Shown one piece after another: positions 1 through 13,337 of a stretch of 64,000 nt of DNA. The position numbers were made by a program, and so were the translations under genes. Position 1 is the first letter of the stretch. The number at the start of each line of letters is the position of its first letter. The stretch spans positions 27,328,004 through 27,392,003 of the forward strand of contig NC_089279.1 in NCBI RefSeq assembly GCF_963678975.1, given 5' to 3'. Under the pieces are notes generated by a model. It ran no database searches and had not been told where the DNA came from. It saw only the letters and a program-made list of their open reading frames with translations. The stretch is from Dysidea avara (taxonomy: Eukaryota; Porifera; Demospongiae; Dictyoceratida; Dysideidae).

Positions 1-1104
1 TGTATAAACTTGGCTGAATGTGGGGGTGTCCGAGCATAATCTGGCTCTGTCGGCTCAAGATACTTTAATAGAGCATTCAACCACTACTCTAATATAACAG
101 TCAGTTAGTCTAATACAGTGTAACTTTGACACCATGTTTTTCGGTACATACTTAAGAAGAAGCATCCATCATGGGCATCAAGGTCCTGGCTAAAAGTTAT
201 TATTACAAAATATTGCTCATGTAATCGTGCTAGAACTTTATTAGAATGTGTCCATCACCATGTTTGAATGTGCAACCATATCATGTGATAAGGTACACAG
301 ATCATCTATAGTTTACTGACTCCATTTGAATCTTGTAAACCATTAGAGCTTCAAACTATCTATCACAATGGCTTGGTGTATGGCTGCTATACATTAATAC
401 AAATGGCCTGAAATGGGACCATGGACAAGCGTGATTATCAAGGTGTCCTTATTAGTGAGGTGTCCTGATTTCAGGATAAAAATACATATACTAGAGACCA
501 TGGACAAATATACTAATATAACAGGAGAGAAACAAAGTTGATATCTGAGATTAACCCTTAAACCACATCAGTTTTATGTTTGAGTATCTGAGGAATCCCT
601 CTTGATTTGTGATCAATTATGTAAGCAACATAGTTATAACGTATGCACCCTGGAGTGTGGTCTAGGTAGAGCTGAACATCTCCTTAGCATTCTGAGCTAA
701 ATCTTTCCGGATATCCCATTCTCAATTATAAAAACGTTATACATTTGGAAACATGCTTGTGTTACTCATCAGAAACAAACATTACATGGTATAATCTTGT
801 GCCCAGACCCCACCCACTGCGTTGAGTAGGGTCTGGTGACTTACACTACGCTGCCATATTGTTTATGTATTTGTATCCATGGTTCCAGTCGGCCATCTTC
901 ATCGTTCTAGCCTATCAAATCGCATTGTAGCTGAACTGAAGTGTCTGATTGGTCAGAGAAGAAAAATGGCATAGGACCCCAAACTCTACTGTTTGTCACC
1001 AGACCCTACTCAAAATGCAGTGGGTGGGGTTTGCACACGAGACTATTATTTGGTAAGGACGTCTGTAGCAATAATTAGATTGAAAGGAATTAAATTGCTT
1101 TAAG

Positions 1105-1199
1105 TACAGTAGAACCTCTCTGTTACGGACAATTTGGTTCTTCTTTCACACGTAAGACTAAAATATTGTCCTTGTTGTGGTAAGAGTGGTTCCACTGTA
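1105..1199. mobile_element. Tigger/mariner-like MITE with TACAGTAGAACC end
   Basis: The left end TACAGTAGAACCTCTCTGTT and the right end GGTTCCACTGTA form short inverted repeats beginning and ending in TA, as in pogo/Tigger-type MITEs. The paralogous position 21,225-21,405 in unit B carries a longer version of the same element. The insertion therefore predates the A/B duplication and this copy has an internal deletion. The family assignment is by end sequence only. Confidence 0.6.
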
Positions 1200-3460
1200 T
1201 CCTGATGGCTCCCAGTTGTACAGCTCAGACAATAAGTATATGCAATAACAAGATCTTGTTTCAGCCTTCATAGACCACTTTATTTAATAAATTTTAATTA
1301 AAACCCTTCAAAGCCTGAATTAATCTTGAAAATGAAATAATGGTAAGTATTTACTGTAGGCAGAGCGCCAGGCTTCTATTATGCACCTATCAATGTAATC
1401 CCTTACTACCACTAATACAGGCTGAGGTGGGGGAAGGTGGGGATTTGCATCATTGAAAATTGCAATTCCCCACCTACTAGCAATGCAAACCCCGACCAAG
1501 TCTCGACCTGCAAACCCTGGGAATACTGGGGTTAGGAGGGGATTTGTACTGTCGTGTGGCGTTCGTCTAGTGATGAGTTAGTTTGAGTGGATTCTAGTAT
1601 GAACGTAATAGCTAGCACCCGAGACCGAGACACTCCCTGACTCCTTCCTAAACTGAAAGCACACACCTTTGCTGTCTGAGTGAATTTCTTTAGTGAAGAC
1701 AAATCCCCACTATGTTGGGGAAATTTAGCGATCAATTCCCCCACCATCCCCGACCTTTCCCCACTCTCAGCCCGTATTAGTGGTAGTCGGGCATCACATT
1801 GCACTGATAGCCGATAGGTGCATTAAATAACGGGATATTCTTATATATGAAACAAAACTTTATTTCAAGCACTACAAGAACATGTAAACAGTTTTATACA
1901 ACACTAAAGAGTACTTTTGATACGAATCGATGAACGGCAGACATCGTCTTCACCGGAACTGAACGGCGTTTTCATTGTTACGAGTTTACATTTAAAAATC
2001 ACGTGATCTTTTGTATACTATTCAGTAGGGCATGAGGATTCTAATGGCGCTTAGTTTAAGGCCATAGCGTTAAGTATGGCGAAGATATGCCTTGATTAGT
2101 GATCCAGTGTACATCCATGGCGGACATTTGATGAAGAAGGCTCTTTTCCAAGTGGTGTCACTGTGATGAACGGCGTTTTACTAATTCTTCGATGCTTGGT
2201 GCCATTTCACCCCTGCATTTTATTGGGACGTTCATGGAAGTAACATGGTGGCTGTGGGATCTTTCTGTTGTTAATACCTGAGAATTTGTATAGAGGCATG
2301 CGTCAAAGCCTGATATAGGCTTACGGGATTCGAAAGGTTTACGGGCACTGATGAGGAATTTAATTAAGGATTGGCAATGTCTGGAGTAGCTACATATTTT
2401 CTAACCACACATTGGTTCCCATACAAATTTGTATGTTTTTCAAAGTGTCTCACAAACTTAAAGTTCCTTGTATTGAAATGAAACTTGGACACTGTTTACC
2501 ACCTATAGAACTATCAATTTGCACAAACAGCGTGAAACCATATAGCTAGCATGTCCATATAGGTGAAGATATGGCTTCAAGAATGTAGTACATGTTGTAG
2601 TGAAGAATTAGCCTATTAGTCACAGAAACACTTGCTGAAAAAATCCTTGTGTATCAGTATCCAGTTCTACAAGCCATAATCAATCCTTATGACAGTGCAG
2701 TAATATTGCTTTACTCCCATTCTGTTACTAGATACTTTGCTGGGGTCTGTAACTTACTGTTATAATTGCTATCCTGTGTGGTCTGGCAATACTAATGTTA
2801 GTATCAGTAATAAAGGTTGAATTTATCAAAAGTCATAGTGTAAGATGAACTACAGGTACTTGATGGCCAGTTTTCATATCAAAATGATCACAGTGCAGCA
2901 AGCATTGTGACCACTGAATGGTTTCCCTTACTAATGTAAAACAGACAGGGTGATAAAGAAACTGGTGCTTATTACCATGCTACAGATTATTACCACTGAG
3001 TGCACCCATACAAGTAATGAGCAAGGCTCTGATTGACCTTATAGACCATAACTGCATTAATGAAACTAGTTTCATAGACTTGTGGTAAAGCATAGGCCAA
3101 ATAATTGCATTTTTCAAGAAGGCAATTCCTATCCACCATAGTACTCCAGTGATTATGCAATAGCTAATTTATTATCCAATTAATATTCCATGGCTTCTGG
3201 TGAAGTGGTCTATTGTGACATTGCAATAATTTGTATTTCTTGTGGTTTCTGTATACATGTACAACCACAAATGCCCACCAGTCATGTGCAGAGAGTCACA
3301 AAACATACACTGTCAAGTGCAAGCTGGTTTGAAATAGCATGCACAAGCACACTTCCACACAACATGCAAAGGTTATGTGGTACAGCACACAATGTGTACT
3401 TGTACATGTGCCATGGCCTGAAACATTAAAGGGCACATGCATGACACTGGCTGACCTGTC

Positions 3461-3954
3461 CAGTGGCGGATCTAGGATTTTTAAAGGGGGTTTCTGAAAG
3501 TTGGTATTGCTGAATAAGGAATCTGATAACATTTCTCCGGAAAAATTTGAGATTTTTAGAAGCTCTGAAAATGCTACTTGTAGTTATAGCAATTACAATA
3601 AATCCAATACTTTAAACTGTAAATACTATATAGCTAACTATAGGGCAAAGATGGTAACTATAAGCTGTAGCTTTGATTGCTCTATTAGAGTAGTTACTTG
3701 ACTGCTCTATTAGAGTATCTCGATCGTTTTTAATACAGTGGAGATGAAAAGTGAAGTGTTGCTGAGGGTTTAATAGCTATGAATGGTGTTAATTAAGTGC
3801 AATTGCATGTATGCTACTGAAACACAGTGGTATATAGTTGTTTGCTATAACAAATTGTCAGTACAACAATGTTTATGTATTTAGACTGCCACTGAGCTAA
3901 ATTTAAAAGGGGGCTTCTGTTGAAACCCCAAAAACCCATCTAGATCCGCCACTG
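3461..3954. mobile_element. Non-autonomous TIR element, CAGTGGCGGATC ends
   Basis: The ends CAGTGGCGGATCTAGG and CTAGATCCGCCACTG are inverted repeats around 494 bp with no coding capacity. Both sides carry ctgtc (3,456-3,460 and 3,955-3,959). The paralogous site in unit B, at about 21,761, reads gacctgtctgc with no insert, an empty site that confirms the boundaries and the 5-bp duplication. The interior holds two copies of the CTCTATTAGAG palindrome at 3,680-3,690 and 3,705-3,715. Confidence 0.8.
3680..3715. repeat. Paired dispersed palindromic motif CTCTATTAGAG
   Basis: Two copies of an 11-bp near-perfect palindrome start 25 bp apart, the second preceded by TGACTG and followed by TATCTCGATCG. 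The same motif, in either orientation and usually next to CAGTCA, recurs near 75, 9,825, 12,295, 12,533, 18,838, 27,231, 32,519, 33,194, 33,729, 33,758, 38,675, 43,613 and 44,890. Some copies are inside transposons; others are in plain intergenic DNA. Confidence 0.75.
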
Positions 3955-4796
3955 CTGTCTGTAAAAAACAATTTTATACTCCTACCAAGTAACGTCTTGT
4001 GTGATTGACTAAATTGATTAGAAATTCCACTAATATTTAGTGGCTTTAACAGCACCAAATTTTATCTCATTCACAAGTCAGTTTATGGGTTGCCAAATGT
4101 ATGCAATTGGTGGTAACTAGTTTAGTACGCAGACACAGTTGTCACTTGACAGCAAACTCACCAATGTGAAAAACAAGACTGTTCTTTGATAGCTTCTAAC
4201 CAGTGTGTATACATAGTAATAGTAACGCATGATGTGCTCACTCTTCTCAGATGAAGAACCCTGGGGATTTCAAGCATGCGTCTGACTGTTACAGATAAGT
4301 TCAGTTAATCTTACTTCAAGTATGAAGTCATCAACGATTTGTTCAAGATAAGCCAGCACTGGTCTCACACACTTTGCTGCCAAACGTAACTTAAAAACAC
4401 AAAGCAATTCAAATGAATGAACCTATACAGAAAAATCGTACTGGTATAGCATACATACATAGGACATACACTAACACCTTTTTTGTTAACACATACAACT
4501 GAAATCGCTTCTGAAAAGTGAAACTCATGCTACTCTACGTAGAACAGAAGCAGAAGACATCAGAATAAATCTGAAGTGCCACAGTAGATTCGATTCCTTT
4601 GCCAGGCACGTGTCTAATAATTCCTACAGGTAATAGCAATACATAGCTGTACCTGACTCCTAAGGATTGTCATTTTCCCTACTACAACAAACGTTTCACT
4701 GATTAGTGGCATTCATTTCACTTTCAAAAAGTAAATGGCCACAAATAACTAGCAGAAGCTCCTAGTAGCTATAGTGGGCATTTACAAATATAAGGA

Positions 4797-5000
4797 AAAT
4801 TAGGTTCGATTAGGAATCATAGAAAAAAGTAGAGAAGCAAGGGAGGTTGCCCACACCTACAGATATACTAACTAGTGGACATTTAATTCTTCCTTCCTGA
4901 CTGTATTAGGGATTAAATGTCCACTAGTATATCTGCAGATGTAGGTGACCTCCCTTGTTTCCATACCTTTCTTCTATGATCCCTAATTGAACTTAAAATT
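4797..5000. repeat. Foldback (long hairpin) element
   Basis: Two arms of roughly 90 bp are inverted copies: the left contains caagggaggttgcccacacc and the right ggtgacctcccttg, with a short unpaired centre near 4,892-4,908. A single arm of the same element lies at about 15,290-15,325 (acctcccttgtttcgatac), so this is a repeated family. No coding capacity. Confidence 0.8.
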
Positions 5001-5009
5001 CGCTATACT

Positions 5010-5690
5010 TATTTGTTAACCTTTCTGTAACATTATGAATGCCCATACCACATCAAAAGAAAGGATGGCGCCAGAGTTAAATGTTTTTGTCTGAACGTAC
5101 ACCCCAGCTGGCTTGAAACTGAAGTGGCCATTACACTTCTTCACTTTCAGCTACAGTATGCTCAGCCTGTTACACATGTACAACATTACAAATGAAGAAC
5201 CATAGGAGAAGTGCCTTTGCAATCAATCCTGTCACAACGGAAATACCCGTTTACAAACATATGGAAGCCATCGTGCTACCACAAATTGACACCTTGTGCT
5301 GTCAGCAAAAAGAAATGGGACACAAAAAAGGACAAAGGTAAGTCAATGATGTGTGCACTGCTGTATGCTAAAAAGGCACATCTTGGGACACAGCAAGTGA
5401 AAATTCAAGCCCATAGCCATTATTGAGTTACAATTGTCTGAAGGCATCAGACAGGCAGGCAATTGACAGAATACTCCATTGGACAATTTTCATAAGAAGC
5501 ATTTAGGGTTGTACTGAAGGCACTTTTGGGCTTGTTTACACCTAACCAATACTGCCAAGGCACCAGGATGGTATTGTGAAGCTGGTTTCGGGTGTATTGA
5601 TATTTTTGGCTGAACCTCCGTGATCTCTATATTAACTGTACTATATGATATATGATAAGCACTTGAGCTTAGCAACTATAACAGACTTCA
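5010..5690. repeat. Dispersed repeat shared with 61,120-61,730
   Basis: This block resembles 61,120-61,730: shared stretches include the caccgcatcaaaagaaa-type start, ggtaagtc(c/a)atga, aaaaggcac and gtctgaaggcatcag. A 70-bp piece in the middle (5,263-5,325) matches the other copy on the opposite strand. It encodes KPSC, then WDTK, in one frame here (plus) and on the minus strand in the other copy. I read both as decayed copies of one mobile element. Confidence 0.55.
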
Positions 5691-6978
5691 CAAATAATTT
5701 CAACAATATAAGCACGTGCACCATATAAAAAGAGTCTACATGACAGTATTAGCTACTATTTTGCTATACTGTATAGTAAATAGTAATTTATGAATGAGCC
5801 ATGCACAAAACAGGGTCAGAGTACAAATATGAAGTTGAAACAACCAAGCTGAGACAGATTGTCTGTGCAAGCACACTTTTCAACCCACACACTGATAAAC
5901 ACCAAATTCCTTTGTAATAATTTTAGTGATGGCTATCATGGCTTATACCAAGTTTTCTATCAATAAGTAAAGCTGTGATTAGATAGCTTACATACAGTAT
6001 GTAATATGTAGGGTACTTCAAAAGAAGTGGTTCTATTGTACTGTTCAATAGCAGCTTACCTGTGCTAGGTCAGCGTGAAGGCTGGTCAACGTGGTGGGAG
6101 CACTTCGATATTTGTCAACGGCCATTTTCAGTACATTGATGGCACACAATGCTTTACCCTGCTTTACCACACCGTTGGTGAACTGATAGTATAAACTGGC
6201 AGCTAAAAAGAACAAATAAAAACATTTAAAAGAATACATAAATGAAAGTTTTTGGCCTTTAAGATATGCATACATACCAACATGCTTGTACAATTATGCG
6301 CTACATAAAAATGTATGTGATGGTTGTGGAAACTTCAAATGATTGTTTATATCAGAAAAACTTATACTTTCATAAAAAGGGTTCTATAGCCTTACAACTA
6401 ATCAAAATTCTTGACACCAATTCTGAAGGGATCCCATGGCAGACGGTAAAGCATTGAAAAGATATGTAACCTGCACTGTATGTAGTCTATCTGAACAAGT
6501 TAGTTTAAACATTCAGTCAGGTGCCTTGTCATCACCCACTCAATCTGCAAAAATGCAGAATGTTATCCCATAACTGAAAACACTTGGGAAATGATCCCAA
6601 ACTATAAACAGTGAAGTCATCACTACAATAATTTGTCTTTTCGAGTTGTTGCCATGCCAATTAACCAAAGCACACTCCAATTATTCAAGAAATAAGTAAT
6701 TCAAGTTGAAAATCTATTGCATCACTACTACACAGTCCGAATGCTGACACCTACCGGTATTCCGCTACATTAAAAAATGCATGCGGGTGGAAACGGGAAA
6801 CTAGCAATCAACTTTTCCAGGCCTAAAAGTTAGAAACTAAATCCTCAGCTCCAACTATACACACTATATTATTTAAACAAAAGTTATAGGTTGGCAGCAT
6901 GTTTTTAAAAGTTGATGGTGAACAGTTATAAGAGTACTGTATGGGCTAATCTACTCACCACTGGCATTAAGGTAATAC

Positions 6979-7610
6979 TTGCTTGCATTATGTTCCTATG
7001 TTTCTTGTTGTGCTCTGTCCTACTCTATTATCTGTTTTACTTGTATGGATACTTATCTAGCGAATAGAAAATCCAGCTTTCATTTCATCCCTCCAAAAGC
7101 TGCCACCTATCTTTTAACCAAAAATTGCTTACATATTATAAGATTGGTGGAACAACTATCAATTCACTCCCTATATACTCATAAACACTTTGGAGTATTA
7201 ATCAACAACATCCTTGAATGGAGCCTTGATTTGGATAACATTCTTGCCAAAGCCTATACAAGATCTTAAGTCTCACATTCGATCAGTCAATATCACCCTC
7301 ATTAAAGGTCAAACCCTACTTTTCGCTTGTTAGATCTCATTGCTCTGCAGTCTAGTGCCCTAGATATTTACCAAAATTTAACAAGTACGTCTTACATGAC
7401 TATATACATATCAGATTACAAGACATGTCTATAATAAAGCTTCAACTACTTCCCTTAATGTATATACGGTTTAAAAATATCTCATGTTTTTCATTACCAA
7501 TCAAGTTTTAACATCTCTTAATTCATACATCTCCTTTTCCACCATCCATGATCTGTATGCTGTGTCAATTATTGTAAAATACATCTATACCAAGTCTACA
7601 TCAGGAGGTT
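6979..7610 (+). mobile_element. Decayed non-LTR retrotransposon (LINE) reverse transcriptase fragment
   Basis: In plus frames the translation contains HFGVLINNILEWSLDLDNI and then KAYTRS, resembling the conserved stretch (LGVLI...W..HI..I..KA) just after the reverse transcriptase core of CR1/Jockey-like LINEs. Later frames contain pieces such as DLYAVS that fit the thumb and tail, but only with frameshifts. It is broken by stops and has no start. A weak call made from motif resemblance. Confidence 0.45.
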
Positions 7611-10600
7611 AGTAAATGTTTCCCATAATTATAAAAGGGTTCAAAATAGAGCTGAAATAGATATCCATATTTTTCCAGATAATAAATTTACTATCCGGAT
7701 AGTAATTTGAAACCATCAGAATAGTTTCCAAATAATTTAAAGCAATTTTATATAAAATTTTCCTTGATACATAGCTTCCACATTTAGCATAACTACAAAC
7801 TTATATTTAATTTTCATATGAACGCTGTGTTTGTATCTATTCTAAAACAAACATGTCCGCAATGAAATAGTATGCATTGTTTTTGATGATGTCACTATCT
7901 GTAGGATATCCGAAAAGATTTGTTCAGGGTGTCCAGATAGTTAATTACTATCCATTCAGTTCAGCCCTATATTATATATATATATTTATAAAAGAGGCAC
8001 AACATTTTAACTTTTAGGCACTGTTATGACAGGATGTTTGGCAAAATGGTGAAATAGCACTGCAGAGGTCAAGAAGAAGAGGTGTCCAATTTCAGAATAC
8101 AAACACTGGTCTTTGTTCCTTATACGTAGTTTTAATGATGGATGTTCTACATATTAGAGTAGTTGACTGATAATTCTATTAGAATATTTCAATTTATAGC
8201 AACTTTTCCAAAAATATAATTTTGACCCCCTTCTTGTTGATTCCTAGAAGACTTCCTTTCCTGTTCTTTCCATCTTTCCATTGCCCATTATATGTTTAAG
8301 ATGCTTGTTCTGTAGCTTCTACTAGCTTTGTAGCTAGCACATAGTAAAGTTTTGAGGGCAACACCCCATGTACTCACTTAATATAAAACACTCTAATAAT
8401 AAACCAGTCACCCTAATACAACAACCATGCATGTTCAATTTTATAATAGAACAGTCACTCATGTATATCAAAGCTATATGCTTTTTATTGAAAGAAATTA
8501 AACAAACTAGTATTTGAAATACAGATCCAAGTGATAAAAACCAGTGGAATAAGAGGTGTGAATAATGGTATTACAACATAGCCCTGTGCAAATCCCTACT
8601 ATAGCATTGAGCAAAACAATTGCAAGACTTCTTTATGGCAGCTGCCACACAAAAAAGTTATTCAAACCTAGAGCTACCACACTCATCAGACAAAGCCACA
8701 TGGTTATTCCACCATGAACCTAACCCAAGATTTTTTTGAGCACAATCAATTTCAGGTAAATTAGACAAATTTGGGGCAGCATTGGGTCAGCTAGCAGATA
8801 TGAAGCCACCAGCCTATTAAATCTTTTGTGTATGTTTGTTGTACACATATCAAATTGTCCATAAAATTATTCACACATAGATGACTTTCACACAAATGTA
8901 GCTCCGTGATCCCTTAACCGATTGCAACCAAATTTCCTGTAGAGATGTCTGCCAGGTAGGGGGTCTACATAACAAATTTGAAGAAAATCATCCCAACTAT
9001 GTCCAAGATACAAGCGGCCAAAGTTTTGGGGCAGGGTTTTCTTCTTCTATATGTTTTGCAAAATCACACAAATGTGTACTTCAGTTAAGCTGAAATTTGG
9101 CACACCAAAAAGGTTATTACAACAAATCTCAGTAGCAATTTTGTCAGAAATCCATCAAGATTCATGCAGTTATAGCCAACTATGTTTGCATAAAATATGA
9201 TGGGTAAACCACTTCAAGGAATCAGTTTAAAATTGATTTGTAGGTGGTTTGAAAGAAATCAAGATTAAGACCACGAAGATACAGCACAATAACCAACAAT
9301 GTGTAACAATCACGCGATTGTCCAATTGAGTTTTGTTAATGAAGAGTATTTAGTTGCCATGCCCACTATATTGGTAAACTGCTTAAAATTGGCATATAGG
9401 TGAATTAATATGGTAGAAGATCTTTCGGTGGTTTAGAAGATGGTATGTATAAAATCCTTTGATAGTGAGGTCTTTAAAATCCATCTGGAGAGGTTTTCTA
9501 AAATGGTTAGAGACAGTTCTCTGAAATGATTAGATACCTCTGATATAGCATACAAGTATCTGTGTATCTGATATCTCCAGTGATTGTGGGTTTACATTTT
9601 GTGCAAGATGTGATACGATGTTACCCACAATCAATCTATCTATCTACCAGTATAAATACACCCCCACCATTGTCTAAGTCAGTTAGAGACCTCCCACTCA
9701 GATCTTTGTGGCTTTAAAATCCTTTTCTTTGCATCAGATTTTTTTTAAATCACAAAGATCCTTGTTTATGGTCTCTAACAATAAAATACACTGAGTAACC
9801 AGCTACGTGCTGATCAAGATACTCTAATAGTGCAGTCACCCTATTAGAACAGTCAGTAAGTAGTAAGTCGTCCTCAGTTACAATCAAGTTACCCTGTAAA
9901 GAGTTCAGCTACACCATAAGTAATCTAGAGAGCTTAGCTAGCAACAAACCATGCATCCTGTAAAGAATTCAGTCACCCTGTAGACAGTGTAGGGAGTACA
10001 GCTATTATTGTAATATTTTGGTGTTACATAGCTTACAGGTGTATTCTTGTCAGTATATTCATAGTTGCATCCCTTCAGATTGTATGGCTGCTCATGTACT
10101 TCCTAAATATCTATAGTTCAATTGTGAGTTAGCTACAGAGCAAGAAAGCAGGCTGTCACTGGAGCAATAATCAGATTAGATAGTTTTCATATTAAAAATC
10201 TATTTTGCGGATTAAAACACATAGGTCATCCATTGCCAAATTACTTTTCAAGCTGATACAAAGGAATTGTAAATCGTTTATTAACTGAGGCTTTATAGTG
10301 AAAACAACATGTCTGTTGGCGCTAGCTACTTAAATTACATACAACCATTGTTATTATCAAAAACTTTACAGTGTAACATATATTGGCAGACAAAAGGTTG
10401 TACAAATTGACAAATTGTATTTAGCTTACATACTGGCATCCTGTGCCAGTTCCCAAAAATATTTAACCTACAAATTCAATGAGATATTTAATTGTTGAAT
10501 TGAGGCCATTAGTTGATAAGTTACTAGATATGATTAAAGTTCACGAATGAGCAGGAACCGAATGGCAGTCAGTAGTGTTGAAGTTTGTAATAAAGGGTTT

Positions 10601-10867
10601 CCAGAAAAAAAATTGATTTTGATGGTATAACTGTTGATAAAACCATGCATGGTAAAGAGTTCCACAGTCTACCAATTCAAATGAAATAAAAGTGACGTTG
10701 TTTGCTTCTGAAAGGTGTATATATTATGGCTCAGTTTTAGTCCATCGACAGCTAAAGACATTGTACTGTGACATTGTATTACATTAAATCAATAGAATAT
10801 TTTGTGACTGTCTTAAATACATAATTAGAAATTAAAGTAATATTTATAAAAAAAAATTAACAATTAG
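7611..10867. other. Intergenic, no gene seen
   Basis: AT-rich sequence between the COPS3-A remnant with its LINE fragment and the 3' end of the first receptor. No ORF here looks coding and I saw no COPS3 exon 1 or 2. It holds copies of the CTCTAATAGAR motif near 8,385, 8,450 and 9,825-9,862. A stretch at about 8,870-9,180 reads like a decayed dispersed repeat but has no partner in this window. Confidence 0.6.
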
Positions 10868-13296
10868 TCAAATACTTTGTGAAAGCAGTTCAAGTAAGGC
10901 AACATCACCCTCAGATCCAAAGCTTTGCTTTTCTTCAATCTTCATGATGTCTTTTGTTAAAGCCTTCACTTGACCATGAAAGAGCAGAAGCTTTGCCATC
11001 CTTTGGGAAGAGCATAGTTTGGATTTTTCTACATAAAATTCTAGTAATTTCAAGCCAGCATCTTGTGCATGTTCAGTCTCCTTCTGTCCACTTGCAGTCA
11101 AGTTCTGTATGACTAATATATATAAAAGGAAAAAGTAAATGTAAAACATGATAAGATTGACATAACTACTAATTCACAATTCGTGACTAAGTGTTATCGA
11201 TTATACATACATACATACTTACTTGGGTTCATCAAGGTGATCAACTTGAGACATGATAGTTCAGTTTCATCTAACCGAATTTCCTGCATTGTGGATGTAC
11301 TTTCCTTGATCACATTTTGTATGGAGGAGACCACCACTGGGTCATCGGTGAGGTATAAGTGTGTTGATTCATCACTCTTGAAAGCACCATCTGGAAACTT
11401 GATGATAGGATGAACAAGTTTTAATGTGTTTACTTCACTCCATGATTTCTTGATCAGTTTAATCTGATCATCAACAGGTAATTGGGTAAACATCGGTAAC
11501 TTCTTTGCCCAGGATATCACACTCAACAGTGATCTCTTTTTGCTATCTGGCAATTTCCTATCTGATCTAGCTAATGGACTGGGCAGAACCATGCTGTTCT
11601 CTGCTTCATCTGCTTTTCTAAGTATCTCTAACATCGCAGAAGTTGATATAGCCTGGTCTTTGGCATCATTGTTGAATGAAGTATTGACCATGTTAACAGG
11701 TGTGGAACCAAATGAATAGAATGGAAAGGGAATACTGGTACCCATGGCACCAAAATTTCTTGCAATTGTTGGACTGTGTTGTACTGATCCAGTAGTACTC
11801 TTGGTACATCTAGTCGACAACTTTCGCTCTTTAATTGGATATGGTGTTCTTTCTTCTTGAACATCTGTTGGAAGGAATAATATACATATAAACACAGGAA
11901 ATTGAGATACAGTACAATTGGTATCATATCCATAAATATCATTTGGTGACAATATACAGAACTAGCTGAAATGGTAATACTTGCTACCTAGCTAGCCAGA
12001 ATGTGCAAGCATTATCAAAGTTATTTGCAAATTAAAGCAGAAACTATATATTAATACTAAGAAATTTGACAGTTTTAAACAATGGTGCATTTTCTACCAT
12101 TTAAAGTTTTTGCCTTATTTTTTACAGATTTCAGTACCAGTAAATCTCTTATTCAGGGTTGTGAACTCAGCAAATCATGAGATTCTTTGATTTTGAATGG
12201 CCCACTTGTGACAAAACCTGCTTGTAGACCTGTGTTAAATATGCCAGCATAATAGGTGATATTTTATATTATGGAACTTAATTCCATGACGGTACTCTTT
12301 AATAGAGCAGTCAGTGGAAACTACAAACTACAATAGAGACTCAAATGCATTGTACATAGCTCTTAGATCAATACTCTCTATCAGAATAGTCGCTTTGTAG
12401 ACTCACACAGAAATGGAAATACGCAATAATATATTAAGCAAACACATGTATTTACCAGTTATAAAACTGGTTTTGTCAGACTCAGTCACATTTATGCATT
12501 TAAAAAGTCTTCTGCTAAGGAAGCTTTCGACTGCTCTATAAGAGTATTAATTTTTTATATAAAATTTTCTTCCCAGTGGAAATAATTTAAGGGTTTCAGC
12601 CTCCGGTCCCTTGGCCTGCAGAATGAAGGTGAATATTTTTTTCATTGCTATGACCTTATTGCACCTTCTTATCTTTCTGTAAAATACTTGTTATATGTAG
12701 CTAGGTCACTGAAGTCATGTGATTACTCTTTCACATGCACAGCACTACAAGCTTCACTTACCATTCTTTCTCATTCCTACATCAACACATTGTTGAAGAC
12801 GACAGTGCTGACATCTGTTTCTTGTGTTCTTATTAATTTCACAACATTTGTTGCCTCTACACACATACTTTGCTTCTGCTCGAATACTTCTTCTGAAGAA
12901 ACTCTTACATGCCTCACAGCTCATCACCCCAAAATGCGTTCCTGAGGCAGTATCGTTGCATACCCTACAAACCTGCAGATCTGCAGATTTTGGAGGGGAG
13001 TTAGCTCGGGAATCAGAGTTCTGGATTAAAGACCAAGATGGCAATGCTGGCTGCTGATTAGTGTCAACACGGCTGTTCTCATATCCAGAAATGGAGATGT
13101 CTTGGTTCATACATTGGTCGCTGAAATCAAACCCAACGTTTGGAAAATCAGTCAGCATCCAGTCACCACAAGCCGGCTGATCGTCAAAGCAACCAGTGTT
13201 ATCACCCCGCTGGGACCATTCGCATGTCTCTTTGTCATACGTAAATATATTGTTAGAGCTAGCTGATAAACAGAAATCGGCAGACCTGGAATTCAT
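10868..13296 (-). CDS. Nuclear receptor, NR2 (RXR/HNF4)-like, paralog 1
   Basis: A ligand-type nuclear transcription factor of 473 aa in three exons: 12,762-13,296, 11,223-11,864 and 10,868-11,112, all with GT/AG junctions and matching phases. The DNA-binding domain has eight zinc cysteines at C110/113/127/130 and C146/152/162/165. The P-box helix is [11 protein letters not shown], and the end GMRKNDVQEER matches the RXR/HNF4 T-box. The ligand-domain signature WAKKLPMF...LPVDDQ..LIK..W lies at about 297-320. The final helix ALLELL (E467) fits the AF-2 consensus seen as FLMEML in RXR. The N-terminus of 109 residues is Asn/Ser-rich and unlike known domains. The start is the first Met, about 43 bp below a TATA-like site. 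The gene lies 0.8 kb downstream of the COPS3-B pseudogene on the same strand. Ligand and targets cannot be told from sequence. Confidence 0.93.
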
Positions 13297-13337
13297 TTCT
13301 GCAACTGCAGTCTGTGACTAGCTACGTGACTGAGTAC

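Larger units (their letters stand above)
4162..6202 (-). pseudogene. COPS3: COP9 signalosome subunit 3, partial copy A (exons 3-5 only)
   Basis: Three minus-strand exons match COPS3: exon 3 at 6,060-6,202 (ends in TSLHADLAQ), exon 4 at 4,315-4,389 ([12 protein letters not shown], then DDFILE) and exon 5 at 4,162-4,245 (SEHIMRYYYY). All keep their GT/AG sites and reading frame. Exon 5 has lost nine bases relative to copies B and C, removing the Gly-Gly that follows the tyrosine run. No exon 1 or 2 is visible between 6,203 and the receptor gene at 10,868, so the copy has no start. Exons 6-13, if present, lie left of the window. It is most likely a dead fragment from an earlier duplication. It could belong to a rearranged gene, but nothing in view supports that. 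Confidence 0.8.
1..6690. repeat. Segmental duplication unit A (partial; COPS3 middle portion)
   Basis: The window starts inside a block that is collinear with about 18,769-23,470 and about 44,800-48,700. The opening bases (tgtataaacttggctgaatg) recur at 18,769. The COPS3 exons 3, 4 and 5 and their flanks recur in the same order. Similarity fades near 6,690. Copies B and C go on to COPS3 exon 2, but this copy does not. The 3' part of this copy, if it exists, lies left of the window. Confidence 0.85.

Noticed and set aside
5211-5426. 71-codon ORF with KPSC and WDTK
   Set aside because: Part of a dispersed repeat. The frame is only partly shared with the copy at 61,230-61,553 and there is no start or domain. 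Kept as a repeat, not a gene.
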